Shown: positions 36,591-45,575 of the stretch, in pieces
How the letters are laid out: the number at the start of each line of letters is the position of its first letter
Numbering within the stretch: position 1 is the first letter of the stretch
Assembly: GCF_963662755.1 (NCBI RefSeq)
Contig: NZ_OY759725.1
Span: 1,687,781-1,751,780 of the forward strand
DNA: 64,000 bases
Reading direction: 5' to 3'
From: an uncultured Sulfurimonas sp.
Lineage (GTDB): Bacteria; Campylobacterota; Campylobacteria; Campylobacterales; Sulfurimonadaceae
Notes under the pieces: generated by a model
What the model saw: the letters and a program-made list of their open reading frames with translations, nothing else
Database searches by the model: none
What the model was told of the DNA's origin: nothing
Translations under genes and position numbers: made by a program

Positions 36591-37586
36591 ATGAAGATAG
36601 TAGATATAACAACAGAGATTAAAGAGATAGCTCTTAAAACTCCTTTTATAACAGCTCTTAGAAGAGTTGAAGCTGTGGAGTTTGTCCGTGTAAGCATCTT
36701 GTGTGATGATGAAAGTGTTGTTTTTGGAGAAGCACCTGCAACTAAGGCTGTGACAGGGGAAGATATATGGAGTATTGTCTCTGCTATTGCTTTTGTCAAA
36801 GAAAAACTTATAGGTTTAAACCCTCTAGATGCACTTGAAATCTTACACCAGAGTGAGATGGGAAGTAGTGCAAAAGCATCTATAGATATGGCTCTTTTTT
36901 CTTTAACCTCAGATGCTACAAAGAAGCAAAATATTACTCTTCAAACAGATATTACCATCAGTCTAAATGAAGCTGAGGAGATGATATCAGATGCTAAAAA
37001 AGCAGTTGCAAATGGTATGAAAATCTTAAAAGTAAAATTTGGCAAAGATATCAAACACGCTATAGAAGTTACAAAAAGATTAGCAGACTTAGATGCTAAA
37101 CTCATCATAGATGCTAACCAAGCTTGGACACAAGAGAGCACTATGGAGTACATAGATGCAACGCTTGATGTTAAACTAGAACTTATAGAACAACCTCTAA
37201 AAGCAAATGAACTCCATGAACTAAGATGCATTACAAATTACTCACACGTTCCTATACTTGCAGATGAGTCAGTTTTTACGCTTGAAGATGCAAAAGCTAT
37301 AGTTGAGTATGCTTGTGCGGATATGATAAATATAAAACTTATGAAGTGCGGTGGAGTTACGAAAGCCATAGAAATTTTGGAATTTGCAAGACAAAATAGT
37401 GTCAAATGTATGCTTGGTTCGATGCTTGAAGGCCCTATATCCATAAACGCAGCACTAAACTTGGCAATGGAGTATAGCGATGTTATAGCCTACATAGACC
37501 TTGATTCGCCACTACTTTACAAAGAGCCATCAAAAGAGCTAGAATTCGATTTTAATGCTTGTGAAATCAGGAGAAAAATTTTATGA
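36591..37586 (+). CDS. Dipeptide epimerase, enolase superfamily
   Basis: 331 residues, with an enolase-superfamily capping domain and TIM barrel. Catalytic residues line up with L-Ala-D/L-Glu epimerases: K147-x-K149 in LKVKFG, metal ligands D174 (IIDAN), E200 (ELIEQP), D225 (LADES), and K249 in INIKLMKCGG. It should epimerise dipeptides released during peptidoglycan recycling; substrate specificity is inferred. Its stop overlaps the pyk start (ATGA-like overlap at 37583-37586). Confidence 0.88.
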   Translation: MKIVDITTEIKEIALKTPFITALRRVEAVEFVRVSILCDDESVVFGEAPATKAVTGEDIWSIVSAIAFVKEKLIGLNPLDALEILHQSEMGSSAKASIDMALFSLTSDATKKQNITLQTDITISLNEAEEMISDAKKAVANGMKILKVKFGKDIKHAIEVTKRLADLDAKLIIDANQAWTQESTMEYIDATLDVKLELIEQPLKANELHELRCITNYSHVPILADESVFTLEDAKAIVEYACADMINIKLMKCGGVTKAIEILEFARQNSVKCMLGSMLEGPISINAALNLAMEYSDVIAYIDLDSPLLYKEPSKELEFDFNACEIRRKIL

Positions 37587-39025
37587 AAAAAAGAACAAAG
37601 ATTTTAGCAACTATTGGACCTGCATCTGACTCGCAGGAGATGATAGAGTCTCTTATGAGAGCTGGTGTAAATGTATTTCGTCTAAACTTTTCACATGGTA
37701 CACATGAGTATCACCATGAAGTGCTTCAGCGTATTCGTGAGGCTGAGAAAGAGACAGGTCTTTTTGTTGGAGTTCTTCAAGATATAAGTGGTCCTAAAAT
37801 TCGTGTAGGTAACTTAAATGAGCCTTTTAAACTTGAAGTTGATGATGTTATCGAGTTTGTAAAAGAGGATATTTTAGGATGCAAAGTATCTGCATCTAGT
37901 TACAAAGCATCTATAAATCAACCAACTATTTTAAAACAACTAAAAGTAGGGGAGTTCATATTTCTTTATGATGGCATGATTCGTACGGAGGTTGTTGAGG
38001 TTTTTGAAGATTCTGTAAAAGTAAAAGTAAAAAACAGAGGGATGCTAAGCTCTAAAAAGGGCGTAAACTTTCCAAACACTAGACTTGGCATCGATGTTTT
38101 AACTCCAAAAGATAGAGTTGATATGCTTTGGGGTATAGAAAATGATGTCGATTTTATGGCTATCTCTTTTGTTCAAGATGCAAATGATATGATAAATGCT
38201 AGAAAAATTATCAATGACAACAAAGGCAGAGTTCAACTTTTTGCAAAGATAGAGAAGTTTGATGCAGTTGAGAACATAGATGCCATACTTAAAGAGAGTG
38301 ATGGACTTATGGTCGCTCGTGGTGACCTTGGCATCGAAGTGCCTTTTCATGAAGTTCCAGCCCTTCAAAAGATGCTTATCAAAAAGGCAAATGAAGCTTC
38401 AAAACCTGTTATCACAGCAACTCAAATGCTTCTGTCTATGACAACAAATGACACAGCTACAAGAGCTGAGATAAGTGATGTGGCAAATGCTGTTTTAGAT
38501 GGCTCAGATGCAGTTATGCTCTCAGAAGAGAGTGCAATGGGGCACAATCCTGTTTTAGCAGTTGAGACTATGAGAGAGACAATTATAGGAGTTGAGAAAA
38601 TATACCCTTTTAATAAATTTTCGCACTTTAAAATCTCAGATGCCACAGACAGTATAAATGAGTCAGCAGTTAGACTTTGTGAAGATATAGATGCATGGGG
38701 ACTTATCTGTCTTACAGCATCTGGCTCATCAGTTAGAAAGATAGCACGATATCGTCCTCGCCGTGATATATATGCAGTTGTTCATGATGAAAAAGTTGCA
38801 AGATATTTAACTATGTGTTGGGGAGTAGTTCCTGCTTTTATGGTTGAAGAAGACTCTCTTGGACAGATGATGTGTAGTGTTATGAACCAAGGTATAAAAA
38901 GAAGAGTTTTAAAGTTGGATAAGAGTTATATTTTAACAGCAGGCGACCCAGTTGGAGTAGCAGGATCTACAAATATGATACGCATCTTAAGAGAGCATGA
39001 GATGAAGTTCTTTGCTTCTCTTTAG
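37583..39025 (+). CDS. pyk: Pyruvate kinase
   Basis: Converts phosphoenolpyruvate and ADP to pyruvate and ATP. 480 residues. The N terminus RTKILATIGPASDSQEMIES and the substrate block RLNFSHGTH (about 34-42) are diagnostic, as are AKIEKFDAVENIDAIL, with the catalytic lysine, MVARGDLGIEVPF (about 250-262) and TATQMLLSM. The C-terminal regulatory domain is complete. Coupled to the epimerase gene. Confidence 0.97.
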   Translation: MKKRTKILATIGPASDSQEMIESLMRAGVNVFRLNFSHGTHEYHHEVLQRIREAEKETGLFVGVLQDISGPKIRVGNLNEPFKLEVDDVIEFVKEDILGCKVSASSYKASINQPTILKQLKVGEFIFLYDGMIRTEVVEVFEDSVKVKVKNRGMLSSKKGVNFPNTRLGIDVLTPKDRVDMLWGIENDVDFMAISFVQDANDMINARKIINDNKGRVQLFAKIEKFDAVENIDAILKESDGLMVARGDLGIEVPFHEVPALQKMLIKKANEASKPVITATQMLLSMTTNDTATRAEISDVANAVLDGSDAVMLSEESAMGHNPVLAVETMRETIIGVEKIYPFNKFSHFKISDATDSINESAVRLCEDIDAWGLICLTASGSSVRKIARYRPRRDIYAVVHDEKVARYLTMCWGVVPAFMVEEDSLGQMMCSVMNQGIKRRVLKLDKSYILTAGDPVGVAGSTNMIRILREHEMKFFASL

Positions 39026-39029
39026 TATT

Positions 39030-39251
39030 TAAAATAGTTAGTAGATAATCTTCTTTATACAATCCTGTAAGAGAGTCATGGAAAAAGTATGACATTCTTC
39101 TTCTTTCAAGTTCTGATGTTGGCATCTGTGAAGTATCTTTTACATTTACCTCTTTTAGCGAGGCTATAGCTGCTTTTACAACATCTGGGTGAACTTGTGT
39201 TTTACTTCCAGCTTTAAGTTCTTCAAGGGCTTCTTCAATATTCTATCTCAT
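39030..39251 (-). pseudogene. Remnant of an HD / GGDEF signalling gene
   Basis: On the minus strand the cytochrome gene's stop runs into an ATG (TAATG, 39249-39253). The codons after it read Met-Arg-stop, and then stay open: GSKTQVHPDVVKAAIASL resembles the end of an HD-GYP-type domain, and SYFFHDSLTGLYKEDYLL is the start of a GGDEF domain. The homology-like part stops at the pyk end. So this is a decayed fragment: nonsense codon at 39243-39245 and a missing remainder. The domain assignment is by eye. Confidence 0.6.
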
Positions 39252-40360
39252 TAAAAATTAAAAGTTCTTTTTTGAAAGATATTGAATTTTGTTGCAACTT
39301 CTTCTTTTTCAAGTCCAAGACCTTTTAAAGCTTTTGGAGCTACTAAAAACCATCCAAGAACTACTTCAACTTTATCGCCTTTTTGTAGCTTAAAGTCATA
39401 CTCAACAACTCTTTTTTCATTTGCTTTAATCATAGTGTTTTTGATGTCTTCTTTTGCTAACCATGGCATAGCAGGTTTTCCATCAGCTCCTATGATTCTA
39501 ACAAAAACTTCATCTTTGAGGTTTATAGTTTTAGCATCTCTTATAACTTTTACTTTTAAAACTGCCATTCTCATTGGATGCAAAAGCAGGGCGTGAGAAG
39601 TTTGGTTATCAACATTTACTTTAAAACTATTTATCTCTCTAAGTAAAGAGATATTTACGTGTTTAGTTAGCATCTCTGAGTGAAAATGACTTCCTGCAAA
39701 ACCGTGAAAAGCGTGTTTTTTTGTTTCGTGTAAGACAGATACACTTCCATCTACTTTAGGCATATGACAACTTACACAGTTTGCACCATCGAGTTCATTG
39801 TTAATATTTGTAGAACATACATTTAGACCGTGTTTATTTTTTTTATGAGAGTGACAACCTATACAAACATTACCATTTTGCATATGTTCATTTCCCTCAG
39901 AAGTGATGCCATGAAATGGCGATTCCATATGTTCAGCCATAGTTCCAAAGTAGTTTTTTTCAGTATTTGTCATTATATTTGTGTTTGTTACTTTATGAAG
40001 TTCTATACTTTTTATACGGTGACAATAAGCACAGCTAATACCCTCTTGATGAGTTTCATTGTTCGCATCTGGGAGTACTTTTTGACCTTTTGTTGTCATC
40101 TTATCAAGATTGTCTGCCGTTGGTGTATGGCACTTTCCACAAGCATAACGACCTTCATTTAGGTTTTGAGCATGTCTATCCCAAACGGCTTTATGGATTG
40201 GATCTTTTGATGGAGTAGAGTTTGCATGCATAGAACCGTAGTACTCATCATATATTTTAGTATGACAAGCCTTGCACTCTTCGCTTTTAGCGTATGTATG
40301 AACTGCATTGTTCGCAGATGCTGATATAAACAAAACTATAGATAGAAGGATGAATTTCAT
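39251..40360 (-). CDS. Pentaheme cytochrome c, c554-like
   Basis: 369 residues, signal peptide MKFILLSIVLFISASA. Five CxxCH heme sites: CKACH, CGKCH, CAYCH, CIGCH and CVSCH, all in the first 200 residues. The second half has no heme sites and is beta-rich (about 215-360), likely an immunoglobulin-like redox partner domain. The N-terminal block resembles cytochrome c554/hydroxylamine-oxidoreductase-type proteins; the substrate is unknown. It is periplasmic. AAAGGA precedes its ATG and TATAAT lies about 35 bases further up. The gene remnant follows directly downstream. Confidence 0.82.
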   Translation of the reverse strand: MKFILLSIVLFISASANNAVHTYAKSEECKACHTKIYDEYYGSMHANSTPSKDPIHKAVWDRHAQNLNEGRYACGKCHTPTADNLDKMTTKGQKVLPDANNETHQEGISCAYCHRIKSIELHKVTNTNIMTNTEKNYFGTMAEHMESPFHGITSEGNEHMQNGNVCIGCHSHKKNKHGLNVCSTNINNELDGANCVSCHMPKVDGSVSVLHETKKHAFHGFAGSHFHSEMLTKHVNISLLREINSFKVNVDNQTSHALLLHPMRMAVLKVKVIRDAKTINLKDEVFVRIIGADGKPAMPWLAKEDIKNTMIKANEKRVVEYDFKLQKGDKVEVVLGWFLVAPKALKGLGLEKEEVATKFNIFQKRTFNF

Positions 40361-40420
40361 ATTTAGTCCTTTGTGATTTAAAATTAATAGATATTATAAC
40401 TCAAATAATTTATATTTATG

Positions 40421-41755
40421 TTATTGTGGTCTTTTAGCTATATATTTAAGCCATAAAAAACCAAAGAGACCGGCAAATAGAGATGCAGATAAAATACCTA
40501 CTTTAGCTTGAAAAATCAGCTCACTATTTCCTACAAAAGCAAGATCGGCTACAAAGATTGACATTGTAAAACCAATACCACCTAAAAAAGCCACACCAAA
40601 AACTTGGCTCATATTGCTTCCCTCGGGAAGTTTAGCGATGCCAAGCTTTACAGCTAACCAAGCAACCCCAGCTATACCTAAAACTTTACCTAAAACAAGC
40701 CCTGCAATAATCCCAATAGAGACAGGTTCAACAATAGTATCTCCAATAGATGAAAAATCTATAGATATTCCAGCGTTAGCTAGTGCAAAAAGAGGAATAA
40801 CAACTAAACTCACAGGTAGATGCAAATCATGTTCTAGTCTTGATGATGGAGAGCCTACAGCGTCTATTCTATCTTTTATATTTAGTAGTATCGCTTTTTG
40901 ATTTTCATGCATAGTGTGGTCGGTTGCAACAGGATAGTTGTCATACTCATCAAGAAGGTTTTTAGTATGTGAGGTAAAGTCCATTGGTGCTAGTTTTGGT
41001 TTTGATGGTATAGACATAGCAGCGATTACTCCAGCGATTGTAGCGTGAACACCAGATTCAAGCATAAAAAACCACATTATAAGACCTACTATAAAGTAAG
41101 GAAGTATTGCGTGTATTCCAAAACGGTTAAATAGTACAAGTACAACAAAAGAGAGACCTGCAAAGATAAGAGGAGTAATATGGATTTGTTCAGTATAAAA
41201 TAGAGCTATAACAGTTACAGCACCTAAGTCATCAACAATAGCAAGCGCAACTAGAAATGTTACAAGAGCAGTTGATACTCTTCTTCCTAAAAGGACAAGT
41301 GCACTAATGGCAAAAGCTATATCTGTAGCCATTGGAATACCCCAACCATTTGCACCAACTCCATCAGAATTTATACTAAGATATATAAGTGCTGGTAAAG
41401 CCATACCGCCAATTGCTGCAAGTATAGGTAGTATTGCAACTTTTATATTTGAGAGTTCCCCAACTAAAATCTCTCTTTTTATCTCAAGTCCTACCATAAA
41501 GAAAAAGATAGCCATCAAACCATCATTTATCCAATGATGAATAGTATGAGATAACTCCCATTCTCCAACATCTAAGTCTATTTTTGTGTGAAAAAGGTGT
41601 GCATATGCATCTGCAAGTGGAGAGTTTGCAAGTATTAAAGCTACTATCGTAGTAAACATTAAAACTAAACCTGTTGTTGTTTGAGCGTGTAAAAAGTGTT
41701 CAAAAGGTGTAGAAACTCTTTTGAAAGCTTTTTCCCATGGAGCGTATATCCTCAT
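40421..41755 (-). CDS. nhaA: Na+/H+ antiporter NhaA
   Basis: 444 residues, about 12 membrane helices. The paired aspartates of the transport site are in ALAIVDDLGAVTVIALFY, preceded by GIPMATDIAFAISAL with the third functional aspartate. The N-terminal half has FFFMVGLEIKREIL. A longer cytoplasmic loop (about 240-300) than in E. coli (388 residues total) explains the length. It exchanges Na+ for protons and, with the NhaC-type gene at 25980, gives two sodium antiporters in the window. AAGGA precedes the ATG. Confidence 0.96.
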   Translation of the reverse strand: MRIYAPWEKAFKRVSTPFEHFLHAQTTTGLVLMFTTIVALILANSPLADAYAHLFHTKIDLDVGEWELSHTIHHWINDGLMAIFFFMVGLEIKREILVGELSNIKVAILPILAAIGGMALPALIYLSINSDGVGANGWGIPMATDIAFAISALVLLGRRVSTALVTFLVALAIVDDLGAVTVIALFYTEQIHITPLIFAGLSFVVLVLFNRFGIHAILPYFIVGLIMWFFMLESGVHATIAGVIAAMSIPSKPKLAPMDFTSHTKNLLDEYDNYPVATDHTMHENQKAILLNIKDRIDAVGSPSSRLEHDLHLPVSLVVIPLFALANAGISIDFSSIGDTIVEPVSIGIIAGLVLGKVLGIAGVAWLAVKLGIAKLPEGSNMSQVFGVAFLGGIGFTMSIFVADLAFVGNSELIFQAKVGILSASLFAGLFGFLWLKYIAKRPQ

Positions 41756-41839
41756 TTAAATCATTCCTTAAAATATAAAATTTTTCTTTTATAAAGTGAG
41801 TTATTATAACGTAAGAAGAGAAATCTAAAAAAAAATGTG

Positions 41840-41845
41840 TATAAT
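41840..41845 (+). promoter_or_regulatory. Leaderless -10 box for LRV-repeat gene
   Basis: TATAAT, then CTTGGT, then ATG at 41852. No ribosome-binding site lies in between. Same exact six-base spacing as the other five predicted leaderless genes. Confidence 0.6.
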
Positions 41846-41851
41846 CTTGGT

Positions 41852-43207
41852 ATGAATTTAAATGAACTACAAAATAAAACAATCCTTCTTTTTGGCAAGA
41901 GTCGTGCTTTTAGTGCAGATGAGTTTGCTGCACAAATGAAATATCATAAAATAAATCTTACAAAAGAGTATAACCAAGATGTCTCTCTTATAGTAGATGG
42001 AAAGATGATGACACCATATGAGCAAAATACAAGTGATGATTTGTATGAACAAAAAGTAAGTGCTACTTTTACTTCAATAGATGCACTTGAGAGAGAGTTG
42101 GCTAAGCACATAGATGCTGATACTCTTATGATGAGTTTAAAACTCTCTCACGATAAAGAGAGATTGAAAAACTTTTTAACAAACTCTATGATAGATGATG
42201 AGTTGTTTTTAAAACTCTTAAAGATGTATAAGTGGAACAATGATAACTTTTTTGACAATGATGACAACAGAGATGTAAGTGCCGCACTTATAGTAAGATT
42301 TTATGAAAATATAGAGAGAAATCACAATGTTCAGTACGCTGCCTTAGGTCTTATGCACTTATCTACGCAAACAAAAAATGAAAAACTCATAGAAGCGATA
42401 GCGTACTTAGAACCTTTGCAAAACACTATGAAACTAGACTCAAATTTAGACAATTACAAAATTATTTCAGCCATAGTGACTAACTATACTACTCAAAAAA
42501 ATATATTAAATATGTTCATTAAAAATTCAAACTCTTACATAAGAACACTAATAGCTATGAGAAAAGACTGCGATAAAGAGATGCAAAACACTCTTGCTAG
42601 TTTTGAAGATGCAGATGTATTGGAAGCTCTTTCTTATAATCCAAATCTTTGTAAAACTGTAGCAAATATCTTGCTTAAAGATGAAGTTCTAGCTAAAAAT
42701 ATGGCAAAAAATATTTGTATGGATGATGAATTTTTTGAAATGTTTTTTAAAGATTATCCAAATGAAGTTGCTAAAAATGAATACATTTCTTTAGAGATGC
42801 AAGAAAAACTTATAGCCAACTATTCACAAGAAGTTATGATGTCTCTTGCTACAAATGAGAGTATAGACAAAAGAGTTATATGTGATTTGTTAAATGAAAA
42901 CTCACAGGAACTTCATTTTGCTCTTTATGAAAACTCGGCTACTCCACAAGAAAATCTTGAGGGAGCATATGCAAATGTTTTAAATCATTTTGCATTGGCA
43001 AACAATGAAAAAACACCTAAGCATATACTAAAAAATTTAGCTCAAAGTGGAGATATAAAGATTTTAAAATCTTTAGCTAAAAATGAAAGCACTCCTGTTG
43101 AGGTTCTTTACCAACTCCAACTAGACTCTCGTCTTGAACGATTAGTAAAAGAAAATCCAAATTTTGGTAAGTACATTATGAATGAAAATATAGGTTGGAA
43201 AGTATAG
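41852..43207 (+). CDS. Helical-repeat (LRV-like) protein, BRCT-like N terminus
   Basis: 451 residues, cytoplasmic. Residues 1-60 (KTILLFGKSRAFSADEF, then SLIVDGKM) follow the strand-helix-strand pattern of a BRCT domain, tentatively. The rest is alpha-helical; towards the C terminus units such as LANNEKTPKHILKNLAQS and LAKNESTPVEVLYQLQ match the leucine-rich variant repeat (LA.N..TP...L..L). This implies a protein-binding scaffold. It ends directly before the MoxR gene (stop 43207, ATG 43208), so the two are co-translated. Function unknown; the pairing suggests an accessory of the MoxR ATPase. Confidence 0.6.
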   Translation: MNLNELQNKTILLFGKSRAFSADEFAAQMKYHKINLTKEYNQDVSLIVDGKMMTPYEQNTSDDLYEQKVSATFTSIDALERELAKHIDADTLMMSLKLSHDKERLKNFLTNSMIDDELFLKLLKMYKWNNDNFFDNDDNRDVSAALIVRFYENIERNHNVQYAALGLMHLSTQTKNEKLIEAIAYLEPLQNTMKLDSNLDNYKIISAIVTNYTTQKNILNMFIKNSNSYIRTLIAMRKDCDKEMQNTLASFEDADVLEALSYNPNLCKTVANILLKDEVLAKNMAKNICMDDEFFEMFFKDYPNEVAKNEYISLEMQEKLIANYSQEVMMSLATNESIDKRVICDLLNENSQELHFALYENSATPQENLEGAYANVLNHFALANNEKTPKHILKNLAQSGDIKILKSLAKNESTPVEVLYQLQLDSRLERLVKENPNFGKYIMNENIGWKV

Positions 43208-44203
43208 ATGAGAGCTTCTAAACTTACAAATACACTAACAGCATTGATAGAGCAAAAAGTACCTAGTTTTTTATGGGGTGCTCCTGGGATTGGAAAATCA
43301 TCTATTGTTAAGCAAATAGCGCAAGAAAAAGAGATTGATTTTATAGACTTAAGACTCGCACTTATGGATCCAACTGACTTAAAAGGCATCCCTTTTTATG
43401 ATAAAGAGTCACACACAGCACTCTGGGCACCTCCTGCATTTTTACCAAAAAGTGGAGAGGGCATCTTGTTTTTAGATGAGCTAAATACAGCCGCTCCAAG
43501 TGTTCAAGCATCTGCGTATCAACTTATACTAGATAGAAGAGTAGGCGAGTATGAACTTCCAGATGGTTGGGCGATAATAGCCGCTGGAAATCGTGAGAGC
43601 GATAGAGGTGTAACATATAGGATGCCATCTCCTTTGGCAAATAGATTTGTACACTTTGAGATGGAAGTTGATGTTGATGACTGGAAATATTGGGCTTATA
43701 AAAAAGAGATAGATGAGAGAATCATCTCATATATCTCATACAAGCAAGAGCATCTATTTACTTTTGATGCTAAAAGTGATGTTAAAAGTTTTGCAACTCC
43801 TAGAAGTTGGGAGTATGTAAATAGCGTCTTAAAAAGTAGTATAAGCCAAGACTTACTCATAGATACAATTAGCGGAGCAATCGGAAGAGAAGTCGCAGTT
43901 GGATTTTTAAGTTTTTCAAAAGTTATGAGTAAGTTACCAGATATACAAAACATCTTAGCATCTGGAGATGGAGAGTATAGCGATGAAGTTGATGTACTTT
44001 ATGCACTTAGCACAGGTTTAGTAAGTGCTTATTTAAAAGATGAAAGTGATGAAGCTTTAGACAATCTTCTCAAATATACTCTAGGCTTAAAAAGTGAGTT
44101 CGCTGTTATGTGTGTTCAAGACTTACAAAGAAACGGAGTAAGCATGGAACACTCCGAAGTTTTCAAAGAGTGGGTGCAAAAATTTGCTTATCTTTTAGCG
44201 TAA
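43208..44203 (+). CDS. MoxR-type AAA+ ATPase
   Basis: 331 residues. P-loop WGAPGIGKSSI (about 23-33), Walker B GILFLDELN (about 84-92), sensor-1 region WAIIAAGNRESD (about 121-132) and RMPSPLANRFVHF with the arginine finger, as in MoxR/RavA-type chaperone ATPases. These normally work with a von Willebrand A protein encoded next door. Here the next VWA gene of the right type is at 48852, beyond two unrelated genes. The LRV-repeat gene is directly upstream. Confidence 0.85.
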   Translation: MRASKLTNTLTALIEQKVPSFLWGAPGIGKSSIVKQIAQEKEIDFIDLRLALMDPTDLKGIPFYDKESHTALWAPPAFLPKSGEGILFLDELNTAAPSVQASAYQLILDRRVGEYELPDGWAIIAAGNRESDRGVTYRMPSPLANRFVHFEMEVDVDDWKYWAYKKEIDERIISYISYKQEHLFTFDAKSDVKSFATPRSWEYVNSVLKSSISQDLLIDTISGAIGREVAVGFLSFSKVMSKLPDIQNILASGDGEYSDEVDVLYALSTGLVSAYLKDESDEALDNLLKYTLGLKSEFAVMCVQDLQRNGVSMEHSEVFKEWVQKFAYLLA

Positions 44204-44229
44204 AATCATAAAGTGTATTTTATGATTTT
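44202..44229. terminator. Hairpin terminator after MoxR gene
   Basis: A perfect 11-base stem AAAATCATAAA / TTTATGATTTT with a six-base loop immediately after the MoxR stop. Short A/T-rich arms make it weak but symmetrical. TATAAT at 44234-44239 behind it probably drives the next gene. Confidence 0.5.
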
Positions 44230-44264
44230 GTAGTATAATAGACAAAAGTATTTAAGGATTTGCT

Positions 44265-45467
44265 ATGAATGTTGACTATTTTATTAGAAAACAAGAGCTT
44301 TTGTTGTCTAAGCTAGAAACTTCATATATAAAAGAAGAGTCTTTTAAAAGCATTAACTCAAGTGAGCGTTTAGTTGGTCTCATTGGAGCAAGAGGTGTTG
44401 GTAAAACTACCTTACTTCTACAGTACATAAAAGCTTCTTCATCTAAAGCTCTTTATATGACTGGCGATGATATAGAGTTTACAAATTCAAAAATTTACAA
44501 TCTTGTTGATGAGTTTTATGCTCTTGGCGGAAAAATTGTTGTAATTGATGAAGTGCATAAGTATAAAAATTGGTCACAAGAAGTTAAGAATATCTATGAT
44601 AGTTTTCCAGATTTAATCATACGAATAAGTGGTTCTTCAATGCTCAATATTTTATATGAAAAATACGATTTAAGTAGAAGGTTGGTTTTAAATACTATGT
44701 CCACACTTAGCTTCAAAGAGTACTTTGAAATTACAAAAGGTATAAAATTAACTTCTTATACTTTAGAAGAAATTTTAACTAATAGCAGTAAAATTTCTAA
44801 AGAGTTGGTATTTGCTCATGAAGATTTATATGCACACTTTAAGGAGTATCTTAAATACGGGGCGTATCCTTTTTACCTCCAAGGAGTAGAGAATTTTAAC
44901 CAAAAACTTCAAAATGCTCTTGATAAAATCATATATGAAGATATTCCTTCTTTAAGTAAAATTGATTATTCGCATATTTCTATTTTTGAAAAACTTATCT
45001 TTTTTGTAGTTTCTTCAAACAAACCTTTTGTTGTAAATGTAGCAGCACTCGCTAGAGAATTTGGCATAAGTGAGCCAACACTTTATACCTACATGGAGAT
45101 GCTAGATAACACAAGCATCTTTAAATCTATGAGAAAAAAATCTCAAAAAATCTCGAAAAAACCTCAAAAGTTACTTTTTTCTAACACCAATATTTTATAT
45201 GCATATGCTGATAAAATTAATCTTATGCTTGATATTGGTGTAGTTAGAGAAACATTTTTTGTTAACTGTTTTAAAAATATCTATTATAGTGACATAGGAG
45301 ATTTTATAGTTGATAATAATATATTTGAAATTGGTGGTAAAAACAAATCGTTCACTCAAGTAAAAGATTTAAAAAATGCATATTTGGCGATAGATATAGA
45401 TTTTACATCTAACGATAAAAAAATTCCACTTTGGTTATTTTCATTTGTAGATTTTAAAAGAGGGTAA
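44265..45467 (+). CDS. AAA_14 / DUF4143-type ATPase
   Basis: 400 residues: N-terminal AAA ATPase with Walker A IGARGVGKTTLLLQY (about 41-55), Walker B KIVVIDEVHKYKNW (about 90-103), sensor RISGSSMLNI, and a C-terminal DUF4143 domain with a winged-helix-like part (VAALAREFGISEPTLYTYME) and a nuclease-like fold (FEIGGKNKSF). Proteins of this layout are common, mobile, and of unknown role. AAGGA precedes the ATG. It lies in the block that separates the MoxR and VWA genes. Confidence 0.82.
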   Translation: MNVDYFIRKQELLLSKLETSYIKEESFKSINSSERLVGLIGARGVGKTTLLLQYIKASSSKALYMTGDDIEFTNSKIYNLVDEFYALGGKIVVIDEVHKYKNWSQEVKNIYDSFPDLIIRISGSSMLNILYEKYDLSRRLVLNTMSTLSFKEYFEITKGIKLTSYTLEEILTNSSKISKELVFAHEDLYAHFKEYLKYGAYPFYLQGVENFNQKLQNALDKIIYEDIPSLSKIDYSHISIFEKLIFFVVSSNKPFVVNVAALAREFGISEPTLYTYMEMLDNTSIFKSMRKKSQKISKKPQKLLFSNTNILYAYADKINLMLDIGVVRETFFVNCFKNIYYSDIGDFIVDNNIFEIGGKNKSFTQVKDLKNAYLAIDIDFTSNDKKIPLWLFSFVDFKRG

Positions 45468-45483
45468 GATGGCATCTCACAAA

Positions 45484-45513
45484 AAGGGAACGCCATGCAT
45501 CTAATGCTCCCTT
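45484..45513 (+). terminator. Possible terminator between AAA_14 and R-M genes
   Basis: Stem AAGGGA (45484-45489) / TCCCTT (45508-45513) with an inner GCAT-CTA-ATGC hairpin and a bulge, followed by ACTTAATATTTTTTAG. The T-rich tail supports termination. It overlaps the direct repeat at 45501. Confidence 0.4.
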
Positions 45514-45575
45514 ACTTAATATTTTTTAGATAAAATACATAAAAAACAAAAGATAACTAATGCTTCCTTACTTAA
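45501..45575 (+). repeat. Imperfect direct repeat around R-M start codon
   Basis: CTAATGCTCCCTTACTTAA (45501-45519) and CTAATGCTTCCTTACTTAA (45557-45575) differ at one of 19 positions. The second contains the start codon of the restriction-modification gene. The offset of 56 bases is not a multiple of three, so the upstream ATG is not an alternative in-frame start. Confidence 0.65.

Noticed and set aside
30000..41000. CRISPR-like or tandem repeat arrays
   Set aside because: No regularly spaced direct repeats were found here or elsewhere in the window.
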